Assembly (NCBI RefSeq): GCF_000374025.1
Contig: NZ_KB893173.1
Location: forward strand, 62,001-126,000
Direction: 5' to 3'
From: Spirosoma panaciterrae DSM 21099
GTDB lineage: Bacteria; Bacteroidota; Bacteroidia; Cytophagales; Spirosomataceae
Length of the DNA: 64,000 bases
In this document: in pieces, positions 33,118 to 41,698 of the stretch
Numbering within the stretch: position 1 is the first letter of the stretch
Layout of the letters: every line of letters begins with the position of its first letter
Program-made: the position numbers and the translations under genes
Notes under the pieces: generated by a model
What the model was told of the DNA's origin: nothing
Database searches by the model: none
What the model saw: only the letters and a program-made list of their open reading frames with translations

Positions 33118-34860
33118 CTAGTATTTAACATCTTTCAGCATCAACTGCAAAGACACGTTGCCATTGTAAACGTTGTGCTCTACCTGATAGCAAATTGAGA
33201 AGGGTTTTCCGGGTTGAAGATGCGCAGCAACATGGGCTAATCCGAAACCAACAGCGGTTAACGTATGCCCCGACCGCCCCTGGCGCACCGTTATTTTCAG
33301 GTGTTTGTCTTTCATGATGAAGGGTTCCCCCGTCAGATACACATCGTCGGTCTTGAAAATCGGATGCATGTTATGCGGTCCAAAAGGTCCCATTTGCTTT
33401 ACGATGCGAACCAGCTTATCGGTAATATCGCTAAAGTCGAGCGGCAGGTCGATATCAATGAGCGGAATCAGGTGCTCTTCTTTAATCTTTCGCGCTACCA
33501 CCTCTTCGAACTTTTGTCGGAACGGCTCAATATTATCCAGAGACATGGTCATTCCGGCCGCAAACGTATGCCCACCAAACTGTTCCAGCAAATCGGAACA
33601 CTCTTCAATGGCTTCGTACACGTCAAATCCCGGTACGGAGCGGGCCGACCCGGCCGCTTTGTCGTTCGATTGGGTCAGGATGATCGTTGGCCGATGGAAA
33701 TGCTCGATGCAGCGCGATGCCACAATCCCAATGACCCCCTTATGCCAGTTGGCATTGTATAACACCGTACTTTTGGCACGGCTCAGCACCTCGCTCTGCC
33801 GAATCATTGACAGTGCCTGCTCCGTAATATTGCTATCGAACTCCCGGCGGCTGTTGTTGTGCTTATTGATTGCCAGCGCGAACTCATCGGCTTCGCCCAT
33901 AGACTCAGCCAGCAGCAGTTGCACAGCCGCTTTGGCATGTTGAATGCGTCCTGCGGCATTGATGCGTGGTCCCAGCCCAAAGACCAGGTTAGAAATATCC
34001 AGTTGTCCTTTTGTAAACCCGGCTACATTGATTAACGCTTTCAATCCGGTACGGGGAGCCCCGTTCAGGTATTTCAGGCCATAATAGGCCATCACCCGGT
34101 TTTCGCCCGTGAGCGGTACTATGTCTGAGGCAATGCTCACGGCCACCAGATCCAGGTAAGGGTAAAGTGCTTCGGCGTCTATGCCTGTTTCCATGCAGTA
34201 GGCCTGCAGCAGTTTAAAACCTATGCCACAGCCGCTTAGCTCTTTATAGGGATAAGCACAATCGTCGCGTTTGGGGTCCAGAACGGCAACCGCATCCGGC
34301 AATTCGGAACCAGGGCGGTGGTGATCACAGATGATAAAGTCGACCCCGAGTGCTTTGGCTTCTGCCACCCGGTCAACGGATTTGACTCCACAATCGAGGG
34401 CTATAATCAGCGAGAAGCCCTGTTCAGCCGCCCACTCAACCCCCTGTTTCGAAATCCCGTACCCCTCTTTGTAGCGATCGGGGATGTAATAATCTATCTT
34501 TGCATGATAGTTTTTCAGAAATCCATAGACCAGTGCCACCGACGTTGTTCCATCCACATCATAATCGCCGTAGATCAGAATTTTCTCACTCCGTTCAGGA
34601 CTCATGGCCTGTTGAAGCCGCCGAATAGCCCGGTCCATGCCGTTCATCAGGAACGGATCGTGGAGGTGCGCCAGTTCGGGTCGAAAATACAAACGCGCTT
34701 CATTGAAGGTAGTTACGCCCCGTTGTATCAATAAGGCCGCCAGCGCCGGACTAATTCCCAGAGATTGCGTTAATCCGTCGATTGTCTCTCCGTATTCCGC
34801 CAGGTTTGGGTACGGTTTGGTGATCCATCGTTTTGGCGGAAGTGTGGGCTTGGCTATCAT
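33118..34860 (-). CDS. recJ: Single-stranded-DNA exonuclease RecJ
   Basis: A 580-residue 5'-3' exonuclease. Motif I is YGDYDVDGTTSVALVYG, motif III is FIICDHHRPGSELPDAVAV, followed by GCGIGFKLLQAYC. The DHHA1 half has SARSVPGFDVYEAIEECSDL, then GGHTFAAGMTM, and the C-terminal OB fold with GEPFIMKDKHLKITVRQGR. All catalytic Asp/His boxes are intact. Start at ATG 34860. Confidence 0.96.
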   Translation of the reverse strand: MIAKPTLPPKRWITKPYPNLAEYGETIDGLTQSLGISPALAALLIQRGVTTFNEARLYFRPELAHLHDPFLMNGMDRAIRRLQQAMSPERSEKILIYGDYDVDGTTSVALVYGFLKNYHAKIDYYIPDRYKEGYGISKQGVEWAAEQGFSLIIALDCGVKSVDRVAEAKALGVDFIICDHHRPGSELPDAVAVLDPKRDDCAYPYKELSGCGIGFKLLQAYCMETGIDAEALYPYLDLVAVSIASDIVPLTGENRVMAYYGLKYLNGAPRTGLKALINVAGFTKGQLDISNLVFGLGPRINAAGRIQHAKAAVQLLLAESMGEADEFALAINKHNNSRREFDSNITEQALSMIRQSEVLSRAKSTVLYNANWHKGVIGIVASRCIEHFHRPTIILTQSNDKAAGSARSVPGFDVYEAIEECSDLLEQFGGHTFAAGMTMSLDNIEPFRQKFEEVVARKIKEEHLIPLIDIDLPLDFSDITDKLVRIVKQMGPFGPHNMHPIFKTDDVYLTGEPFIMKDKHLKITVRQGRSGHTLTAVGFGLAHVAAHLQPGKPFSICYQVEHNVYNGNVSLQLMLKDVKY

Positions 34861-34901
34861 ATATGCAAAATAAATCCGTTTTTACATAAACACCGTACTG
34901 T

Positions 34902-35324
34902 ATGTTCCTTTGGTTTTCACTTTTCGGCCTTTATCTGACGGCCCATACCACCCCTTCGTCACCTAAGAAGACAACGCTAACGATTGAGGTTCATAACCTT
35001 AAGTCGCAAAATGGGGCTGTTTTTATTGCGCTCTTCAAACCGGGTGAATCATTCCCCAGTGGCAAGCCTGTAGAAGGGAAAAAACTGGATATACAAGGTA
35101 GCAGTGTGCAGACCACCCTCAGCGTCGATCCCGGAGAGTATGCCGTAGCGGTTTTTCACGATGAAAATAACAATGGGAAACTGGACAAAAACCTGTTCGG
35201 GATTCCGAAAGAGCCCTATGGCTTCAGCAATAATTTCCGGCCCAAAATGTCGGCTCCCAAATTCAGTGATTGCCAGTTTACGGCGGGCGATGGCGGGAAA
35301 TCGATTCGTATCGCGGTAAAATAA
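34902..35324 (+). CDS. DUF2141 secreted protein
   Basis: A 140-residue DUF2141 protein. The signal peptide is MFLWFSLFGLYLTAHTTPS. The domain is a beta sandwich: LTIEVHNLKSQNGAVFIALF, then YAVAVFHDENNNGKLDKNLF and GIPKEPYGFSNNFRP, all strongly conserved. The DENNNGKLD stretch resembles a calcium loop. Widespread secreted proteins of unknown function in Proteobacteria and Bacteroidota. It diverges from recJ. Confidence 0.9.
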   Translation: MFLWFSLFGLYLTAHTTPSSPKKTTLTIEVHNLKSQNGAVFIALFKPGESFPSGKPVEGKKLDIQGSSVQTTLSVDPGEYAVAVFHDENNNGKLDKNLFGIPKEPYGFSNNFRPKMSAPKFSDCQFTAGDGGKSIRIAVK

Positions 35325-35698
35325 AAACATAGGCCTCTTACCCCGCCCAACCGCACTGTTTGGGTTACCTTGACTAATAAACCTGTTTTTGCAGGTTTAG
35401 GGACCAACCTGTACGGCAGGACCAACCATAGCCCAGGCAGCTTACGGATTCCCAAAAGTCTCTTCACTTCCCTATGAAGTTATCCCTTCTGGAACCCGTT
35501 GCGCTGCCTGGAACAAGGTCGGACTTCCGATGATTATTCATTTTCTGCGAGCCCGTAAATCCCTTCTGAAATCAACAGGATAGCTTCATCTAACCAGGCA
35601 ATACATAAGCGCATTTCGGCCAATCCGAAGCCGGATCGGACCAACTGCCAAATGCCCTCTGAGCAAGACGAATTTATCGGTTGTAGGTGTCCAGCAAG
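35325..35698. other. Intergenic region with a small hairpin
   Basis: About 370 bases without a convincing gene. AAACCTG (35379-35385) pairs with CAGGTTT (35392-35398) around TTTTTG, a small terminator-like hairpin about 55 bases after the DUF2141 stop. The rest shows no motif I can support. Confidence 0.4.
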
Positions 35699-35962
35699 TT
35701 ATTTCCAGGGCAACCGAAAACTGGCTGGCCCAGCAGCAAAAGGTTTGGGCTGGGTATCGACCGAGTCGGTAACGGCTTTAAAGCGTAAATAAGGTTCAGG
35801 CGTATCAACCTGTAGCTCGTGGTCGAATTCGATAATATCGCTGGATACGTAGGTAAACTGCTTTAAAAATTGCTGAAGGGCTTCGTGCTCATCCACGTTC
35901 AAATACATTCTTACCACATTCCCAGTTGCAGAGGTGCCCCGAATGACAATTAATTTATTCAT
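35699..35962 (-). CDS. Small protein of unknown function
   Basis: An 87-residue soluble protein without signal or membrane segment. It begins with a beta strand and loop (MNKLIVIRGTSATGNVVRMY), then an amphipathic helix (HEALQQFLKQFTYVSSD) and a short acidic strand. No family recognised. The start ATG at 35962 is well placed; codon use looks coding. Confidence 0.55.
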   Translation of the reverse strand: MNKLIVIRGTSATGNVVRMYLNVDEHEALQQFLKQFTYVSSDIIEFDHELQVDTPEPYLRFKAVTDSVDTQPKPFAAGPASFRLPWK

Positions 35963-36468
35963 GTACCGTAAAGTTGACTTTATAAGCTAACCCCTCACTC
36001 GTGGAAGCAGGTCAATAAAATGAGTAAACGGTATAATCTATTGACAAACAATACAAGCAGAAAACAATAGATTATCATTATAGCCAAATGGTAACACAGC
36101 AATTCGAATCAGCGGTTATGGCTACTGGCTGTTGCGGAGGAGCCCTAGAGGAATATAGACCTCAACTTTTACCCGATACGGGTCCTATCGGGTGGTGAGT
36201 CGCCAGACCTATGCGGTCGGTCGTGTACGTAAGAGGCCAACAATAAACCCGGACTTCAAGGTGAATCCGGGTTTACTATCTTCATTCTGGTAACCCATTC
36301 AAATGAGTTCGTGGGGCATAATTACTGAGCAGATAACAAAATGCCCACACTACCAGCCAATTATAACTAGAATTTAATAAGCTGCGCTCCCTCCAAGAAG
36401 CACGACAGGGCAGCATTTGGCTATTGGGGAAAGTTGAAAAATAGATGCAATGATCAAACTAACTTTAT
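35963..36468. other. Intergenic region with hairpins and a possible micro-ORF
   Basis: About 500 bases with no strong gene. It contains two hairpins (36173-36195, ACCCGATA/TATCGGGT; and 36244-36275, listed separately) and a 36-codon frame on plus (36089-36199) that encodes a short peptide with GCCGG. The surface-protein gene ends at 36469 on the minus strand, so the promoters here are more likely for genes to the left. Confidence 0.4.
36244..36275. terminator. Hairpin 3' of the repeat surface-protein genes
   Basis: TAAACCCGGA (36244-36253) pairs perfectly with TCCGGGTTTA (36266-36275) around a 12-nt loop. It lies about 190 bases beyond the 3' end of the minus-strand gene at 36469 and could end that transcript; the T-tract is short. 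Confidence 0.45.
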
Positions 36469-37899
36469 TCACCTTTCAAAATCCTTCTTATTTTTCAGTT
36501 GATCAACCTGCTTCTGAAGTTCAATTGTGTGCAGCGTCAACTCCTCGATCTTCTGAAGCAGGAGCGCGTTCATCTTAACCAGGTCCACCCCTTTTTCAGC
36601 TACCTCATCAGCCGACGGCATGTCCGGCAAATGACCATGCTGCTGGATATAGGCTTCCACGGCCGGAAGTGATTTGAGCGAATAGCCCGGTCTAAACACT
36701 TTATCACTCCACTGAGCCGTATCCTGAATACGGAGCTGGTAGCGGGCCTTGACCACGTTGCCCTGATGGTCGACGGTGAGAAACTGATCAGTCTGCGTGA
36801 CAACTGGACTATTATCTATTAGGCTTGTTAGGCGAAGACCACTAGTATTTTCGGACTGACTGACGATTTCTAAACGAGCTGTTGGCGCTGAGGTACCAAT
36901 TCCGACGTTAACCTGATCCCCTAAGATTAGTGCATTGCTGGCAGTTACCCGACTGTTGGCACCAAGAGCTGTAGCATTAAATAAACCATTGTCAGCCTGA
37001 CTGTTATAGCCAATTAACACATTATTATCCGTACTGGTAATGGCTGTTCCCGAAAAGGGCCCGATGATGATGTTTTTACTCCCTGAAAAGTTGAATAAAC
37101 CGGCTTTATCGCCAATGAAAATATTTGAATTTCCTACACTATTCGAATAGCCTGCATTGGCACCAAAAAAGTTATTGAATTCACCAGTGGTATTAAAATG
37201 CCCAGCCTCGAAGCCAAAAAAGTTATTTTCTTTGGCTGTTGTATTAGAATACCCTGATCCGCTACCTATAAAGTTATTATTACCTCCTGTCGTGTTACTT
37301 TGTCCTGCACTTCTGCCAATAAAATTATTGTGATACCCAGTTGTATTCGAAAAACCGGCAACGTTTCCTAAGAAATTATTTTCAGTACCCGAGAAATTAC
37401 TGCTACCCGCCCCATTTCCGATGAAGTTATTATAACTACCATATATGTTGTTTCTACCAGCCCCATTCCCGACAAATATATTGTAATCTCCCTCCAGACT
37501 ATAATAGCCCGATTCAGCTCCAATGAATATATTGCTAGTCCCTTTAGTGTTGCTATAGCCAGCTAATATTCCAATAAAGTTGTTATGACTTCCTGAGACA
37601 TTAGAAAAACCCGCTTGATAGCCAATAAAGTTATTATTATTCCCGCTGTCGTTATTATAGCCACTCTTATAACCTAAAAAGTTATTACCATAACCAGAGA
37701 CTGTATAATTGCCCGCATAATACCCCACGAACGTATTGGCTACCGGATAATCTAAAAGGCGTTCACCCGTTCCAGGTCCAACCAAAATATTCGTAACATC
37801 AGGAATAAATGATCTAGATTTGGCCACTTCCCGAAACAATTGAGCAAATAGTGAATGGGTAAACAGTAAGGCAAAAAGAATCGTAAAGCTGTATTTCAT
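36469..37899 (-). CDS. 17-residue-repeat surface protein (copy 2)
   Basis: A 476-residue secreted protein. The signal peptide is MKYSFTILFALLFTHSLFAQ. From about residue 55 to 295 there are about fourteen tandem 17-residue units of the form NxFxGxxAGxxNxxGxx (for example NNFIGYQAGFSNVSGSH and NNFIGRSAGQSNTTGGN), which should build a left-handed beta-roll with a Gly/Asn-rich spine, like YadA-type head repeats but of different period. Then comes a LILGDQVNVGIGTSAPTARL linker and a C-terminal module (WSDKVFRPGYSLKSLPAVEA, then IQQHGHLPDMPSADEV) ending in a coiled coil. The same tail occurs in the next gene. Probably a surface or tail-fibre-like protein; function is inference. Confidence 0.85.
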   Translation of the reverse strand: MKYSFTILFALLFTHSLFAQLFREVAKSRSFIPDVTNILVGPGTGERLLDYPVANTFVGYYAGNYTVSGYGNNFLGYKSGYNNDSGNNNNFIGYQAGFSNVSGSHNNFIGILAGYSNTKGTSNIFIGAESGYYSLEGDYNIFVGNGAGRNNIYGSYNNFIGNGAGSSNFSGTENNFLGNVAGFSNTTGYHNNFIGRSAGQSNTTGGNNNFIGSGSGYSNTTAKENNFFGFEAGHFNTTGEFNNFFGANAGYSNSVGNSNIFIGDKAGLFNFSGSKNIIIGPFSGTAITSTDNNVLIGYNSQADNGLFNATALGANSRVTASNALILGDQVNVGIGTSAPTARLEIVSQSENTSGLRLTSLIDNSPVVTQTDQFLTVDHQGNVVKARYQLRIQDTAQWSDKVFRPGYSLKSLPAVEAYIQQHGHLPDMPSADEVAEKGVDLVKMNALLLQKIEELTLHTIELQKQVDQLKNKKDFER

Positions 37900-37916
37900 C
37901 TGGAAATTAAATTGGG

Positions 37917-39584
37917 TTACTTCTTCTTGGAAAGGGTTTTCATCAACCTTTTTAATTCATCCACTTCCGCTTTTAGCTGCTGGTTAGCTTTTGTCTGCTG
38001 GATGCTGTACAAGGTCAATTCTTCTATTTTTTCGAGCAGCGTGGCATTAAACGTAACCAGGTCAACACCTTGATTTGTTACTTGCTGGGCAGACGGAACA
38101 CCGGGTAAATGACCATGCTGCTGGATATAGGCTTCCACGGCCGGAAGGGATTTGAGCGAATAGCCTGGTGTAAACACTTTATCACTCCACTGGGCTGGAT
38201 CCTGAATACGGAGCTGGTAGCGTGCCTTGACCACGTTGCCCTGGCCATCGACCGTTAAGAACTGATCGGAAGAATGGGCAACCGGACTATGATTGGTTAG
38301 GTTCGTTAGTTTTAGGCCGCTGTGGTCGGGTTTGTCGCTGACCACTTCCAGTCGGGCTGTGGGCGCTGAGGTGCCAATGCCCACATTCACCCCGTTGCCC
38401 AGAATCATGGCGTTACTGACAGCTACACGTGAGTTGGAACCGATGGCGATAGCATTTTTCAGTCCGTCTTCGGCCTGGGAATTATAGCCCATTAGCACGT
38501 TGTCGTCACTAGAAGTGATGGTCGTTCCAGAAGAGGGACCGATAATTATGTTATTGGAACCTGTTGAATTGTTATAGGCAGATCCATCCCCAATAAAGAT
38601 ATTATATGCACCTGAGGTATTTCGTAAGCCAGAGTAACTACCAACAAATGTATTATGGTCACCTGTATTAGCTGCTGACCCCTGCCCTGCGCCTGCACTG
38701 AAGCCAACCAAAACGTTATCTCTGCCTGAGGCAGAATTGAAACCCGCCTGGGTTCCTATAAATGTGTTTTCATTGCCCGTTTGGCGAAGATACGCTGAGT
38801 TATACCCAACAAATGTGTTGAAGATACTCCCCCCATTCAAGCGTCCTGCTCCCGATCCCATGAATGTATTGCCCTGGCCAGTGGTATTGCCATACCCTGC
38901 ATTAGTACCTACGAAGGCATTATTATTACCATTACCGTTTGAAAAACCTGCCTTTGAGCCAACATAAACATTGCTGGAATTTGAATTATTATGGCCAGCT
39001 GAATCGCCAATAGCTACAATATTGTTTCCAGATGCATTATAACCTGCCGATATACCTACAAATACATTACTATAACCATCCTTGTTAGAATACCCAGCGT
39101 TTTTACCAATGTATGTGTTATTGTTGCCTGTTTGATTAGAATAACCTGCATAGGCGCCAAGAAAAGAATTTTTGCTGCCGTATGAATTTGTATAGCCAGC
39201 ATTTAACCCATTAAATACATTTTCAGATCCTGCGTAATTATTGGCTCCTGCGTTTACTCCAGTATATACATTATAGGAACCTATGCTATTTTGCTTCCCT
39301 GCTGACCAGCCTAAAAATGTATTAGCAGTACCCGACGTATTATTTTCCCCTGCCCCAAAGCCTAAAAATACGCTCACCTCACCAGTGGCATTAGCTATGC
39401 CTGATCTATAGCCAACAAAAACATTTTGAGCCCCTGTCATAGTCAGATTGCCAGCATAACCTCCGACAAATGTATTGAACGTTGATGGTGTTGAGGAAAG
39501 TGGTGAAGTGGCTATGTAATTCGTTTGTCCGATTACACAATATGACACCCCAATAATAAAGAATAAAGTAAACAGGTGTTTCAT
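37917..39584 (-). CDS. 17-residue-repeat surface protein (copy 1)
   Basis: A 555-residue secreted paralogue of the neighbouring gene, 17 bases upstream and in one operon. The signal peptide is MKHLFTLFFIIGVSYCVIG. About twenty 17-residue units run from about residue 37 to 385, such as NTFVGGYAGNLTMTGAQ, NVFVGYRSGIANATGEV and NTFIGTQAGFNSASGRD, with two slightly longer ones (SSVYVGSKAGFS and GQGSAANTGDH). The linker (VNVGIGTSAPTARLEV), the module (WSDKVFTPGYSLKSLPAVEA and HGHLPGVPSAQQV) and a C-terminal coiled coil (IEELTLYSIQQTKANQQLKA) match the copy 2 protein; at DNA level the last third is nearly identical. Confidence 0.85.
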   Translation of the reverse strand: MKHLFTLFFIIGVSYCVIGQTNYIATSPLSSTPSTFNTFVGGYAGNLTMTGAQNVFVGYRSGIANATGEVSVFLGFGAGENNTSGTANTFLGWSAGKQNSIGSYNVYTGVNAGANNYAGSENVFNGLNAGYTNSYGSKNSFLGAYAGYSNQTGNNNTYIGKNAGYSNKDGYSNVFVGISAGYNASGNNIVAIGDSAGHNNSNSSNVYVGSKAGFSNGNGNNNAFVGTNAGYGNTTGQGNTFMGSGAGRLNGGSIFNTFVGYNSAYLRQTGNENTFIGTQAGFNSASGRDNVLVGFSAGAGQGSAANTGDHNTFVGSYSGLRNTSGAYNIFIGDGSAYNNSTGSNNIIIGPSSGTTITSSDDNVLMGYNSQAEDGLKNAIAIGSNSRVAVSNAMILGNGVNVGIGTSAPTARLEVVSDKPDHSGLKLTNLTNHSPVAHSSDQFLTVDGQGNVVKARYQLRIQDPAQWSDKVFTPGYSLKSLPAVEAYIQQHGHLPGVPSAQQVTNQGVDLVTFNATLLEKIEELTLYSIQQTKANQQLKAEVDELKRLMKTLSKKK

Positions 39585-39651
39585 GGTTAGAATGGTTTGT
39601 AACTAGTTAATGAGTTAGCCCTACTGTCTTCATAGGGTTGTCTGAAGTTTC

Positions 39652-39789
39652 TTATTTTCGTCGTCTGCGGATCAACAGCCAGATACCTACGCCCAATGCG
39701 ATCAGAAGAATAAGTGGCCATAGTAAACTGCCTTTGTAGATAACCCCGTAATAATCGCCGGGTTGGGGTTCGGGTTGAGACGGGCTCAT
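39652..39789 (-). CDS. Very small single-span membrane protein
   Basis: A 45-residue protein with a Pro/Gln-rich N-terminus (MSPSQPEPQPGDYYGVIYKG) and one membrane helix (LLWPLILLIALGVGIWLLI) followed by a basic RRRRK tail. It fits a small inner-membrane protein with cytosolic C-terminus. An upstream in-frame ATG at 39894 would add 35 basic residues of uncertain reality. No family recognised. Confidence 0.5.
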   Translation of the reverse strand: MSPSQPEPQPGDYYGVIYKGSLLWPLILLIALGVGIWLLIRRRRK

Positions 39790-40185
39790 AGTCAGGTTAG
39801 GTGTGTTGTAGCCTGGGCGATTGCGGTATCTGATTCTCCCGAATCGCTTACGTATGATGATTCGCAAATCTATGTTAAACGCAGGCAATTGCAAACAGCG
39901 GACTTCTAAAAAAAGACAAACGCTTTAACATCCGTATGAACCCGTACACCGATCTCTCGTCAAGGCGCTTTCTGTATTTAGGTTCACACCAACAGGGATA
40001 TTGACGAAAATATGAACCCGGCTTAGTATACATTGCTAATCATTCAACCCGATTGTAAGGACCACCTACCAGGCTCCAACTAAGTGAAGCAGGTTCTTTT
40101 TGAAACAGAATTAAAAATTTATAGCCCAGTATCGAAAAGTTTTTGTAATTTTACCCGGCAAATAACACAACCTGCTTATTTGCTC
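39790..40185. other. Upstream region of guaB
   Basis: About 400 bases. TAATTTTA at 40146-40153, 33 bases before the guaB ATG, resembles the -7 element TANNTTTG at seven of eight positions, but no TTG sits at the proper distance. I see no hairpin, riboswitch or ORF that I can support. Confidence 0.35.
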
Positions 40186-41658
40186 ATGAGCTTAGATACC
40201 AGTAAGTTCCTTTACGAGGCTCTCACCTACGACGACGTACTGCTCCTGCCCTCCTACTCGGAGGTTCTCCCCCGCGATACCAACACCATTACCCAACTTA
40301 CGCGCAAGATTCAACTGAACATCCCGCTTATTTCGGCGGCAATGGATACGGTTACCGAATCGGCCCTGGCCATTGCTATGGCGCAGGAAGGAGGTATTGG
40401 GATGATTCACAAAAACATGAGCATCGAAGCTCAGGCCGATCAGGTTCGCAAGGTAAAGCGTTCGGAAAGTGGTATGATTATCGATCCGATTACCCTGCCA
40501 GAAACGGCAACCCTCGGCGATGCCCATAAAATCATGCGTGAATCCAAAATCGGTGGTATTCCAGTCGTCGACGACCATGGGAAACTGATCGGGATTCTGA
40601 CCAACCGTGATCTGCGCTTCCAGAATGATCTCTCGAAGCCCGTTACCGATATTATGACCCGCGAAAAGCTAGTTACGGCTCGTCAGGGGCTGACCCTGGA
40701 AGAAGCGGAGAGTATTTTGCAACAATACCGCATCGAGAAGTTGCCAATCGTCGATGACAACTATTATCTGGTTGGACTGATTACCTACAAAGACATTCTC
40801 AAAAAGAAGAGCCATCCCAATGCCTGCAAAGATGAACTGGGCCGATTGCGTGTAGGGGCTGCTGTTGGGGTTACGCCCGATCTCCACCGCCGGATCGAAG
40901 CCCTGGTTAAAGCCGGAGTTGACGTCATCAGTGTCGATACGGCCCATGGGCATTCGAAGGGGGTTCTGGACGCCGTACGCGAGATCAAACAAAAGTTTCC
41001 AGCCCTGGAAGTCATTGCCGGAAACGTGGCTACGGGCGATGGAGCCAAAGCTCTGGCCGATGCCGGAGCCGATGCCGTGAAGGTAGGCGTAGGGCCGGGC
41101 AGTATCTGTACCACACGCATCATTGCGGGTATCGGTATGCCGCAGTTGACAGCCGTCTATGAATCAGCCAAAGCGTTGCAGGGAACTGGGGTGCCCGTTA
41201 TTGCTGACGGGGGCATTCGCTTCTCTGGCGATATTACCAAAGCCCTTGCAGGTGGAGCCAGTACCGTTATGATCGGCTCACTACTGGCCGGAACGGAAGA
41301 AGCGCCCGGCGAGGTGGTCCTTTACGAAGGCCGCCGATTCAAGACCTACCGGGGTATGGGGTCCGTTGAAGCCATGGAAGAAGGTTCGAAAGACCGCTAC
41401 TTCCAGGATGCCGAAGACGACATCAAGAAGCTCGTACCGGAAGGTATCGTAGGGCGTGTACCGTTCAAAGGCAAAGTTGCCGAGATCGTTTATCAGATGG
41501 TTGGTGGCCTGAAAGCCGGTATGGGCTACTGCGGTGCCGCTGATATTCCGACTCTGCAACAGGCTAAGTTCGTGAAAATCACATCAGCCGGGGTTCGCGA
41601 AAGCCACCCGCATGATATTCAGATTCAGAAAGAGGCTCCCAATTACTCGTCCCGATAA
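40186..41658 (+). CDS. guaB: Inosine-5'-monophosphate dehydrogenase
   Basis: A 490-residue IMPDH that oxidises IMP to XMP, the committed step to GMP. It has the TIM-barrel entry ([20 protein letters not shown]), two CBS motifs (about 95-205, around [20 protein letters not shown]), the active-site loop GPGSICTTR with Cys308, the IMP-phosphate site [20 protein letters not shown], and the flap [10 protein letters not shown]. Start at 40186 ([13 protein letters not shown]) fits the family better than an upstream ATG at 40084. It converges with the M36 protease gene. Confidence 0.97.
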   Translation: MSLDTSKFLYEALTYDDVLLLPSYSEVLPRDTNTITQLTRKIQLNIPLISAAMDTVTESALAIAMAQEGGIGMIHKNMSIEAQADQVRKVKRSESGMIIDPITLPETATLGDAHKIMRESKIGGIPVVDDHGKLIGILTNRDLRFQNDLSKPVTDIMTREKLVTARQGLTLEEAESILQQYRIEKLPIVDDNYYLVGLITYKDILKKKSHPNACKDELGRLRVGAAVGVTPDLHRRIEALVKAGVDVISVDTAHGHSKGVLDAVREIKQKFPALEVIAGNVATGDGAKALADAGADAVKVGVGPGSICTTRIIAGIGMPQLTAVYESAKALQGTGVPVIADGGIRFSGDITKALAGGASTVMIGSLLAGTEEAPGEVVLYEGRRFKTYRGMGSVEAMEEGSKDRYFQDAEDDIKKLVPEGIVGRVPFKGKVAEIVYQMVGGLKAGMGYCGAADIPTLQQAKFVKITSAGVRESHPHDIQIQKEAPNYSSR

Positions 41659-41664
41659 GGGATC

Positions 41665-41698
41665 AACGGTCTGGAGGGCTCCGGCTTTCCAGACCGTT
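41665..41698. terminator. Bidirectional terminator between guaB and the M36 gene
   Basis: AACGGTCTGGA (41665-41675) pairs perfectly with TCCAGACCGTT (41688-41698) around a 12-nt loop. It lies in the 38-base gap between convergent stop codons; the right arm overlaps the M36 stop codon. Confidence 0.75.
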
